A stretch of DNA of 20,007 nucleotides from a virus, in IMG/VR virus record IMGVR_UViG_3300025410_000105, positions 1 through 20,007 of that record, one strand, 5' to 3'. The first letter of the stretch is position 1. Each line of letters begins with the position of its first letter. Below the pieces are notes generated by a model, which made no database searches, was not told the origin of the DNA, and saw only the letters and a list, made by a program, of their open reading frames with translations. Below, one piece after another: positions 3,579 to 9,760 of this stretch. A program made the translations under genes and the position numbers.

Positions 3579-4370
3579 TCAGATATCTAGATCAATATCA
3601 GTAATTTTATACTCAGAATAAAAATCCTGAGCTATTCTACGTTGTAAAATGACATATAAAGCCTGGCGGGATATAGAAAGAGCATCCCAATCATATTCAT
3701 CTAGATAATTTATAGCAATTTGAGCATCATTAGCATCAATTGCATGTTTTCCTTTTAGATCAGAAGCAGAAATTTTATCAAAAACTTTATTTACAAGGCT
3801 TAAATCTCTTAAAATTTTGTCGGGAGTCCAAGAATCTTCTCCTCTATCCTTTAATGCTGGATAAATATGGCACGGGGAGATTGCAAAAGAGCCTTTAGTC
3901 CATCTTACATGAGGAAATTTAGTCCTAATAACAGATTCTTCTTCTGCATAGTACTCTATAAGTCTTAAAACATCAGAATTTTCATCTTTGATAGCTCTTT
4001 TCCATCTGGAATCAGCAATATTCTGTTTTCCATTGCGATTTCTAGATTGAGACATATAAGGAAGGCGGGAAATCAGATCAGAAGGAGCTATTAGCTCTCC
4101 ATTATAAGACTTTCTCTCTATCTGATAGTTAATTTCATCTATAGCAGACCTTTTAGGACGTTTTTTCTGTAAGATAGTCAATTCTTCATCTGTAAATCCA
4201 AAAAGTAGCTCTGTATGCTTATAATGAGCATTTAGACCATATTGTAGATTCTGTAATCCAGATCTAGGAATGATGAAAAAATACTTATCAGTATAAATGT
4301 GATAGGTATCTTCTCCAGGAGTAAGCGTAAATTTTATATCGTGACATGTGTCACTCAGATTGAACATCAT
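3579..4370 (-). CDS. Hypothetical protein (263 aa), last gene of the lysis operon
   Basis: The frame is open from 4457. I prefer the ATG at 4370 because GAGG lies 9 nt upstream, with 4379 and 4367 as alternatives; it overlaps the preceding gene by about 20 nt. The N-terminus (FNLSDTCHDIKFTLTPGED) is followed by beta strands. A charged helical middle (KKRPKRSAIDEINYQIERK) and a C-terminal half of several helices come next. No membrane segment or known motif is visible. It is the longest unknown in the window, and its operon position suggests a function late in infection. Confidence 0.75.
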   Translation of the reverse strand: MMFNLSDTCHDIKFTLTPGEDTYHIYTDKYFFIIPRSGLQNLQYGLNAHYKHTELLFGFTDEELTILQKKRPKRSAIDEINYQIERKSYNGELIAPSDLISRLPYMSQSRNRNGKQNIADSRWKRAIKDENSDVLRLIEYYAEEESVIRTKFPHVRWTKGSFAISPCHIYPALKDRGEDSWTPDKILRDLSLVNKVFDKISASDLKGKHAIDANDAQIAINYLDEYDWDALSISRQALYVILQRRIAQDFYSEYKITDIDLDI

Positions 4371-4581
4371 TTTCTTCATCCTCAAATATAAAAGACGGGG
4401 CGGGAGCGAGAATCTGTCCAGATTCATGCAAAGATGATAATCCCTTAGCATCAGCACCTAGCTTATCTGCAATAATAGATAACATATCATAGTTACGCAT
4501 CTCCTGGATGTATATCGCACCTAGAAGTTCTCGTATATTTGATATCATATCTTCCATTAGCTCTTCTCCTAAATTACCCAT
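4351..4581 (-). CDS. Small helical hypothetical protein (76 aa)
   Basis: The ATG at 4581-4579 has AGGAG about 8 nt upstream and overlaps the preceding gene by 8 nt. The first ~45 residues are amphipathic helix (LGEELMEDMISNIRELLGA and onward). A Pro/Ala linker (ILAPAPSF) and a very acidic end (EDEENDVQSE) follow. No family is recognised. The end of this gene encodes the ribosome site for the next. Confidence 0.7.
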   Translation of the reverse strand: MGNLGEELMEDMISNIRELLGAIYIQEMRNYDMLSIIADKLGADAKGLSSLHESGQILAPAPSFIFEDEENDVQSE

Positions 4582-4840
4582 TATCTTCTCCTATGATCTC
4601 TCTAGTTAGATAATCCCATTTGTTGGCTTCCATACTAGTAGAGCAGTTTATCTGTAAATCCCCGTTTTTACTAGTCTCAGTATATAGCCATTTTATGGGT
4701 TTGTCTAGTTCTACCTTACCGATCAATATATGATCTGGATTTCCATTTTCATCTGATTGTTTCACGTGAAACAATATGGCTAGGGGTTCATCCTTTTCTG
4801 ACGGCTCAATATAAGCTCTTTCAATGTGAATCTTGGCCAT
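4574..4840 (-). CDS. Hypothetical protein (88 aa) that contains a parS site
   Basis: The start at 4840 overlaps the upstream gene by 20 nt. I see no clear ribosome site, so translational coupling is likely. The sequence alternates beta-like stretches (IHIERAYIEP, LAILFHVKQS, HILIGKVELD, KWLYTETSK) and resembles a small beta-barrel, with no recognised family. Codons 23-28 (L-F-H-V-K-Q) are written by the exact 18-bp palindrome described separately at 4757-4774. Confidence 0.7.
   Translation of the reverse strand: MAKIHIERAYIEPSEKDEPLAILFHVKQSDENGNPDHILIGKVELDKPIKWLYTETSKNGDLQINCSTSMEANKWDYLTREIIGEDNG
4757..4774. promoter_or_regulatory. parS: Perfect parS-type palindrome (ParB-CTP loading site)
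   Basis: TTGTTTCAC followed by GTGAAACAA is a perfect 18-bp inverted repeat. Its inner 16 bp, TGTTTCACGTGAAACA, match the well-known bacterial chromosomal parS consensus, including the 14-bp form GTTTCACGTGAAAC used in Streptomyces and other actinobacteria. It lies inside the 88-residue gene, in frame with six codons. No parA or parB gene is in the window, so the reader would be a host or distant phage ParB. The match is visible directly; function is inference. Confidence 0.75.
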
Positions 4841-5324
4841 GTGAAGATTGAGATAATAATGGATAGTCTTCTGCCATCATGTTATTAAACTCTTCTGATC
4901 CTATCCAGAATATATTTCCTAATACCCGCCATGCAAAATTTGTACCTTCAGATAAATGTTTCTCTATTGCCCAAGATAAAACTTCTGAATCCAGTTTCCG
5001 TCCCGCCTCAATCAGCATCGTATACTCAACATCCTTAATTTTGCGGGTTGAGAAGATTGTCTGAGATATTGAAGGTTTGAAAGATTCAGGCATTGTTTCA
5101 TCAGTTAAGTAATCACATCTAAATGTCTGACATGGGGATACTGGTCTTGCCTCATATACCCCGCATCCTTCTCCGATTTTTACAAATGGGCAAGGTACCC
5201 TGACGCCTTCATCATTGATTCCCATGAAGTATTTCTCTGTACCCAATTCAGCCCGTAGATGGCCTTCACAGCACTTTGTACATCCTTCACAGGATCTTCC
5301 ATTGACAACAGGAAGAAAGTCCAT
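4821..5324 (-). CDS. YkgJ-family Cys-cluster protein (putative Zn/Fe-chelating)
   Basis: The N-terminal third has the signature of the YkgJ/UPF0153 family: C12-x2-C15-x2-C18-C19, then P-C45-P, C54, S-P-C65 and R-x-C70. This fits a metal-binding domain of about 70 residues. The family is usually described as zinc- or iron-chelating, with biochemical function unsettled. Residues 80-167 are mostly helical with no motif I know. The start at 5324 overlaps the stop of the preceding gene (TAATG) and has only a weak ribosome site. Placement between a peptidoglycan hydrolase and unknown late genes is unusual. Roles such as metal scavenging or Fe-dependent modification are possible. Confidence 0.8.
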   Translation of the reverse strand: MDFLPVVNGRSCEGCTKCCEGHLRAELGTEKYFMGINDEGVRVPCPFVKIGEGCGVYEARPVSPCQTFRCDYLTDETMPESFKPSISQTIFSTRKIKDVEYTMLIEAGRKLDSEVLSWAIEKHLSEGTNFAWRVLGNIFWIGSEEFNNMMAEDYPLLSQSSHGQDSH

Positions 5325-5785
5325 TAAACGAGTCTTTTCGCCAGATCTGCGGGTGTAACAAGAGCATGTGGCTTATTGGTCAACTTAATCTTAATATGAG
5401 AATATGACCATGCCACCAATTGTGAGCATATAACTCTTTTTTCTTTTTCAGCTAATATATTTGCAGGAAGTATAGATAATCCAAGACACTTAAATGCCAG
5501 TGCAATAATTGATCCTACGCCATACCCGTCATTTTCAAAACTTTTTGCAAATTTTACAAGATTTGAGCGTTGTTCTTCTGTGAGCGGCTCATTGCTCCAG
5601 ATAATTGGGAGATTATCATATTCACTAATATCACGAATCTTTACTCCATTCGGACGAGCCTCAATTACTTTGTTGTCTCCGATATATATTCCAGCATGAT
5701 TCCATTTTGAGCGGGTTCCTAATTGAATTAATCTAGCAGCCCAGCCAGTTGTATGAACTACAAAGTAATCTCCAAGATTAGGCAT
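5324..5785 (-). CDS. Permuted NlpC/P60-like (YiiX/G6R-type) cysteine hydrolase
   Basis: The order of catalytic elements is that of circularly permuted papain-like enzymes. An N-terminal GD (residues 5-6) comes first, then W-N-H30-A-G-I-Y with the catalytic His. E42-A-R-P-N-G-V follows, and the Cys nucleophile is in I-C120-S-Q-L-V-A. The family cleaves amide or ester bonds, often in peptidoglycan stem peptides or lipids. At 153 residues it is a stand-alone domain without a signal peptide. Its start (GGGAG 7 nt upstream) overlaps the preceding gene by 8 nt. With the transglycosylase two genes upstream it probably forms a lysis or virion-entry pair. Residues ~89-111 contain a hydrophobic stretch. 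Confidence 0.8.
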   Translation of the reverse strand: MPNLGDYFVVHTTGWAARLIQLGTRSKWNHAGIYIGDNKVIEARPNGVKIRDISEYDNLPIIWSNEPLTEEQRSNLVKFAKSFENDGYGVGSIIALAFKCLGLSILPANILAEKEKRVICSQLVAWSYSHIKIKLTNKPHALVTPADLAKRLV

Positions 5786-6008
5786 TTTCTATCTCCCTTA
5801 AAATATTTTCATATAATTGGATACCAGCAATTTGCTCATACCCACACGCTGTACAGTATAGCACGATTTTATTGTCTTGTTCTTTATGAGTTAGCCAGTA
5901 TAAGACATCGCTAAAGCTATAGTCATTCTTATGATTAGGACAGGCGAGAGGTTTTACCCTACCCGCCTGTGCTAAGTTGTAATACTGAGAGAATACTTGA
6001 ATTTTCAT
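5778..6008 (-). CDS. Small zinc-ribbon-like protein (76 aa)
   Basis: The ATG at 6008-6006 overlaps the stop of the transglycosylase gene as TGATG; a longer open frame from 6089 would overlap that gene by about 80 nt and is rejected. The product has C23-P-N-H26 and C52-T-A-C55, giving a four-ligand zinc site with a 25-residue spacer (DVLYWLTHKEQDNK). The last 20 residues are an acidic helix. Function is unknown. The spacing recalls the zinc ribbons encoded at 655-979. Confidence 0.75.
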   Translation of the reverse strand: MKIQVFSQYYNLAQAGRVKPLACPNHKNDYSFSDVLYWLTHKEQDNKIVLYCTACGYEQIAGIQLYENILREIENA

Positions 6009-6691
6009 CAGTATGCTATGTTCGCCTTCTGAAATACAGATGTGACATATTGGTAGACAGTAGGATTTCCTGGAAGCGGTGCTTGCCAAGATTTCATATT
6101 GCCTGCTCTTGATGGGTAGAGATGTGCTGCAACGGCTTTTCTCCAGTCCTGATACTTGGCGTAGGATGATTTTAGTTCATTTACCATACGTTCGTCCTGT
6201 ACCCATTCTGGTGCATCGCATGCACTCTTATAGCCCATAAAGTTATCCCATGATGTTGACATGTACTGATACGCACCACATGCACTACTGGAATAAGACT
6301 TGCGATAATATGCACCAACTCCGCCAGTTTCCTGACTCTTGATTGCATTTGCTAGTCTTGAGATTATTACCCGATTATCTACTCTTGAATTTAAATTTAG
6401 CTTGATGCTATAGTCGGGCATAATAAAATTATTTCCAGAGTTAAAATCAGTAACTAAATAAGCTGATCTTAATCTGTTATTAATATTATTATTAATATAA
6501 TCAATATTAATTATATTTTTAATATTAACTAAATTAATATATTTATTAATATATAATATATTTTTATTATACACTACAAGTTCTTTCATTTGTGCTGCAT
6601 GGACAGGATTAACGCCAAAAAGCATTGTGATAATGCTCACACCAATCATTGTCCATACTGTTCTTATCCTTGCTTTGTTCTCATTGTTCAT
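6008..6691 (-). CDS. Secreted lytic transglycosylase-like endolysin (227 aa)
   Basis: Residues 1-34 form a signal peptide: a basic start (NKARIR), hydrophobic MIGVSIITMLFGV, and a cleavage-like VHA-A. The C-terminal domain (residues ~108-227) has the soluble-transglycosylase/lysozyme-like pattern: catalytic Glu in Q-E121-T-G-G, then S-S-A-C-G-A-Y-Q (135-142), and W-R-K-A-V-A-A-H (183-190). Cys138 and Cys158 may pair outside the membrane. Such enzymes cut the MurNAc-GlcNAc bond. Residues ~41-78 are a low-complexity Ile/Asn/Tyr linker encoded by almost pure AT. The start at 6691 has a strong GGAGG site 6 nt upstream. It leads the leftward operon from the promoter at 6725-6753. Confidence 0.85.
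   Translation of the reverse strand: MNNENKARIRTVWTMIGVSIITMLFGVNPVHAAQMKELVVYNKNILYINKYINLVNIKNIINIDYINNNINNRLRSAYLVTDFNSGNNFIMPDYSIKLNLNSRVDNRVIISRLANAIKSQETGGVGAYYRKSYSSSACGAYQYMSTSWDNFMGYKSACDAPEWVQDERMVNELKSSYAKYQDWRKAVAAHLYPSRAGNMKSWQAPLPGNPTVYQYVTSVFQKANIAY
6475..6572. repeat. Almost pure A+T low-complexity tract inside the endolysin gene
   Basis: Roughly 95 bp with only two or three G or C bases, made of reiterated ATTAAT and TTAATAT words. It encodes the Asn/Ile-rich linker of the endolysin. It could be a slippage-prone expansion or an easily melted DNA element, and it lies 160 bp from the divergent promoter pair. Confidence 0.7.
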
Positions 6692-6724
6692 TTTGAACCT
6701 CCTAGGGAAAGAGTAGTAAAATCA

Positions 6725-6753
6725 ATCGTACCATGATACAATTAGAAAAACAA
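6725..6753 (-). promoter_or_regulatory. Leftward promoter of the lysis operon
   Basis: On the minus strand TTGTTT (6753-6748), a 17-nt spacer ending in TGG, and TACGAT (6730-6725) form a good extended -10 promoter. The predicted start near 6718 gives a leader of about 26 nt carrying the GGAGG site of the endolysin gene. Confidence 0.6.
6734..6742 (+). promoter_or_regulatory. Rightward extended -10 promoter
   Basis: TGA-TACAAT is identical to the extended -10 of P2 but lacks the TGTCAGTGG box and a clear -35. The predicted start near 6749 would give a short leader of about 17 nt with AGGA before the ATG at 6766. It abuts the leftward -10: ATCGTA-CCA-TGA-TACAAT. Confidence 0.6.
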
Positions 6754-6765
6754 GTCAGGAATTTA

Positions 6766-7764
6766 ATGAAAGTATCATTTACGGGTGCTCCCGAATACAT
6801 GGATCGCAATGTTGGCTATGGTGAAGCCTCATTTCACGTGTTTAAAGAATTTGAGAAACAAGGCATTGAATGTTTAATTGGTTCTCCATCTGCAAAAATT
6901 GGTATGTCATTTATTCAACCAAATCAATACAAGTTTGGTAAATATCAATATAAAATTGGTTATACTCCATGGGAGTCAACGGGAATTCCAGATGAATGGA
7001 AAAAACCATTACTTACTGGAATTGATGAAATGTGGACAACATCACAATGGTGTGCAGATGTATTTAAACAATACACTAATAAACCTGTCTTTGTTTATGA
7101 ACATGGAATTGAAGATGAATGGATTCCTATAAAGAGAACAATCAATCCAGACCGCCCGTTTAGATTTTTACATATTGGCGAACCTTATTTTAGAAAAGAT
7201 GCACAACGAGTTGTTGAAGCATTTATTAAAACATTCGGTGATGACCCTAGATTTGAGTTAGTTTTAAAATGTAGTCGCATGAATACAACAAGAGTATTTG
7301 ATCCTGTTACTGGACAAGTTCAGGGATCACCTGGAGCATTTTATCCAAACATTAAAACCATTGAATCTCTTTTGTCTACCGAGCAAATGAATGGCCTTTA
7401 CGATTTGTGTGATGCATTTGTTTATCCGTCATGGGGTGAGGGATTTGGATTTAATCCTTTGCAAGCAATGGCTAAAGGTATTCCAGCTATTTGTACAAGT
7501 GTATGGGCACCATATGCAAGATATATAACTGCTCCGCTTGATTCTGAAAAAGTTTCTTCACCTTGGCCTACCGTCCATCCTGGAGAAATGTACAGACCTA
7601 ATTTTGAACAACTAATGTTTTATATGAAAGATGTTTATGAGAACTATGATAAGTATAGTGACCTAGCTTACAAAAATGCTTTCTTAATTCACAAAGATTA
7701 TAACTGGTCAAAAGTATCAAAGCCAGCTGTTCAAAGGTTAAAAGAAATACACGAAAATCTTTAA
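6766..7764 (+). CDS. GT4-like glycosyltransferase (332 aa)
   Basis: The C-terminal half has the GT-B, family 4 hallmark Y-P-S-W-G-E-G-F-G-F-N-P-L-Q-A-M followed by AKGIPAI, which binds the nucleotide-sugar. In the usual E-x7-E pair the second Glu is Gln here. The first half has a Gly-rich loop (NVGYGEASFH). R-F-L-H-I-G-E-P-Y-F-R-K-D begins the second Rossmann domain. I start at 6766 because AGGA lies 5 nt upstream and the earlier ATG at 6733 sits inside the -10 box. The substrate is unknown; with the downstream FkbM and GH130-like genes it suggests synthesis or decoration of a glycan on virion or host surface. Confidence 0.85.
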   Translation: MKVSFTGAPEYMDRNVGYGEASFHVFKEFEKQGIECLIGSPSAKIGMSFIQPNQYKFGKYQYKIGYTPWESTGIPDEWKKPLLTGIDEMWTTSQWCADVFKQYTNKPVFVYEHGIEDEWIPIKRTINPDRPFRFLHIGEPYFRKDAQRVVEAFIKTFGDDPRFELVLKCSRMNTTRVFDPVTGQVQGSPGAFYPNIKTIESLLSTEQMNGLYDLCDAFVYPSWGEGFGFNPLQAMAKGIPAICTSVWAPYARYITAPLDSEKVSSPWPTVHPGEMYRPNFEQLMFYMKDVYENYDKYSDLAYKNAFLIHKDYNWSKVSKPAVQRLKEIHENL

Positions 7765-7778
7765 AATCTTGATTTTAA
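7761..7778. repeat. Perfect 8-bp inverted repeat after the glycosyltransferase gene
   Basis: TTAAAATC, TT, GATTTTAA forms an 18-bp palindrome that includes the stop region of the glycosyltransferase and the -35 (TTGATT) of the next promoter. It could be an operator or a weak terminator. It is AT-rich, so confidence is modest. Confidence 0.4.
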
Positions 7779-7798
7779 AAATTGCAGTGTGATACACT
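7769..7798 (+). promoter_or_regulatory. Promoter of the ribonucleotide reductase gene
   Basis: TTGATT (7769-7774), 18 nt, TGA-TACACT with the -10 at 7793-7798. The predicted leader of about 25 nt ends in GAGGAG 5 nt before the ATG at 7829. Confidence 0.55.
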
Positions 7799-7828
7799 TA
7801 AGTTCTATTAAATTCCAGAGGAGACCAC

Positions 7829-9760
7829 ATGTCTAATACAATTGAAAACCCATATGAAAATTTTATCGCACTATCTCGCTATGCAAGATGGTTAGAAAAT
7901 GAAAATCGCCGTGAGACATGGGGTGAAACTGTAGACCGTTACTTTAACTTTATGGTTATTCAATTGCGTGAGAAGCATGGTTACGTTCCTAGCGATGAAA
8001 TTCTTGCAGAACTTCGTGAAGCAGTATTTAACCGTAACGTCATGCCATCAATGCGTTCTGTTATGACTGCAGGACCTGCATTAGAAAGAGAAAACGTTGC
8101 TGGATACAACTGTTCATTTATTCCAGTAGACAATGCAAGATCATTTGATGAAGCAATGTATATTCTTATGTGCGGTACTGGTGTTGGATATTCTGTTGAG
8201 TATAAATACATCAATAAACTTCCCGCCCTTCCCGAAACACTAGAGAAATCTAATAGTATAGTTATTGTTGGAGATTCAAAAGAAGGTTGGGCAAAAGCTT
8301 ATCGTGAACTTCTTTCTCTTTTATGGGCAGGACAAATTCCTCAAATTGATATTAGTAAAGTTCGTCCAGCAGGTGCAAGACTTAAGACTATGGGTGGGAG
8401 GTCGTCTGGCCCACAACCACTTGTAGATCTTTTTGATTTTACAATTCAAGTATTTAAAGGAGCACTTGGTCGTCAATTAAAACCAATTGAAGCTCATGAC
8501 ATTATGTGTAAAATTGGTGAGGTTGTTGTAGTTGGAGGAGTTCGTCGTTCTGCTATGATTTCTCTTTCAAACATTAACGATATTGAAATGGCAAAAGCTA
8601 AATCAGGAAATTGGTGGGAGCAACATGGTCATCGTGGATTAGCAAATAATTCAGTAGCATATTCACGTAAACCAGATATGGAACAATTTATTGCAGAATG
8701 GAAATCTCTATATGATTCAAAGTCGGGCGAAAGAGGTATCTACAATGTGGCAGCAGCACAAGCCCAAGCAGCAAAATATGGAAGAAGAAATCCAGATATT
8801 CACTACGGAACTAACCCATGTTCAGAAATTATTTTACGTCCTTACCAGTTTTGTAATCTTTCAGAAGTCGTACTTCGTGAAAAAGATACAGTTGAAGATG
8901 TTGCTAACAAAGTTCGTCTTGCATCTATATTGGGTACGTGGCAATCTACGCTTACAGATTTTAAGTACATCCGTAAAATTTGGAAAGACAATACGGAAGA
9001 AGAACGCCTTCTAGGAGTTTCTCTTACAGGACAGTTTGGCCATAAATTCTTTTCTGGTCAAGAAGGTTTAACAAAACTTGCAGATGTTCTTGATAGACTT
9101 CGTGAATATGCAGTTACAACAAATATTGAAGAAGCAGGGAAAATTGGGATTCCCGCTTCAGCAGCAGTAACTTGCGTTAAGCCTTCAGGCACAGTGTCCC
9201 AATTGGTCGGGGTGTCTTCAGGAATGCATCCATGGCATTCTGATTACTATATTAGAACAGTTCGTGGAGATAAAAAAGATCCACTTACTCAGTTCTTAAA
9301 AGATTCTGGAATTCCAACAGAAGATGATGTTAGAAAGCCTAATGATACTTGTGTATTTTCATTTCCAGTGAAAGCACCAAAAAATGCTATAACAAGAGAT
9401 AAGCTTACAGCAATAGAACAACTTGAAATTTGGCTTGTTTATCAAAAGCATTGGTGTGAACATAAGCCATCTATTACTGTTTCAGTAAGAGAAGATGAGT
9501 GGATGGAAGTTGGAGCATGGGTATATAAGAATTTTGATGAAGTATCTGGAATTTCATTCCTTCCATATTCAGAGCATACATATGTTCAGGCACCATATCA
9601 AGAGATTACAAAAGAAGCATATGAAGAGTTGTCTGCAAAGATGCCAAAGAATATTAACTGGTCTGCATTATCTCTTTATGAGCTTGAAGACACAACAACA
9701 GGAACTCAAGCTCTTGCATGTGTATCTGGTGAGTGTGAAATAGTAGATATTAACAAGTAA
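7829..9760 (+). CDS. nrdJ: Adenosylcobalamin-dependent class II ribonucleoside-triphosphate reductase
   Basis: The enzyme reduces ribonucleotides to deoxyribonucleotides for phage DNA synthesis, using a B12-generated thiyl radical and no oxygen. Key residues match the Lactobacillus leichmannii-type monomeric enzyme. C95 (in Y-N-C-S-F) and C342 (F-C-N-L-S-E) form the substrate-side pair. N329-P-C331-S-E333 carries the radical Cys with its Asn and Glu. K-P-S-G-T (451-455) is the phosphate-binding loop. The C-terminal C631-V-S-G-E-C636 is the reductant relay. At 643 residues it is about 100 shorter than the leichmannii enzyme (739), part of the loss lying between C95 and C331. The start has a GAGGAG site. 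No thioredoxin-like partner is in the window. Confidence 0.93.
   Translation: MSNTIENPYENFIALSRYARWLENENRRETWGETVDRYFNFMVIQLREKHGYVPSDEILAELREAVFNRNVMPSMRSVMTAGPALERENVAGYNCSFIPVDNARSFDEAMYILMCGTGVGYSVEYKYINKLPALPETLEKSNSIVIVGDSKEGWAKAYRELLSLLWAGQIPQIDISKVRPAGARLKTMGGRSSGPQPLVDLFDFTIQVFKGALGRQLKPIEAHDIMCKIGEVVVVGGVRRSAMISLSNINDIEMAKAKSGNWWEQHGHRGLANNSVAYSRKPDMEQFIAEWKSLYDSKSGERGIYNVAAAQAQAAKYGRRNPDIHYGTNPCSEIILRPYQFCNLSEVVLREKDTVEDVANKVRLASILGTWQSTLTDFKYIRKIWKDNTEEERLLGVSLTGQFGHKFFSGQEGLTKLADVLDRLREYAVTTNIEEAGKIGIPASAAVTCVKPSGTVSQLVGVSSGMHPWHSDYYIRTVRGDKKDPLTQFLKDSGIPTEDDVRKPNDTCVFSFPVKAPKNAITRDKLTAIEQLEIWLVYQKHWCEHKPSITVSVREDEWMEVGAWVYKNFDEVSGISFLPYSEHTYVQAPYQEITKEAYEELSAKMPKNINWSALSLYELEDTTTGTQALACVSGECEIVDINK

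Noticed and set aside
1-6700. tRNA genes in the small-gene region
   Set aside because: I looked for cloverleaf-like arms and a GTTCGA-type T loop in the gaps and saw none.
6733-6735. Upstream ATG as start of the glycosyltransferase
   Set aside because: It lies inside the -10 box and has no ribosome site; the ATG at 6766 has AGGA at good distance.
6831-6842. TTTCACGTGTTT as a second parS site
   Set aside because: Only the left half matches; the right half (GTTTA instead of GAAAC) breaks the palindrome.
7981-8214. Minus-strand frame inside the reductase gene, and similar frames at 8691-9014 and 9495-9743
   Set aside because: Shadows of the reductase, which has all catalytic motifs in its own frame.
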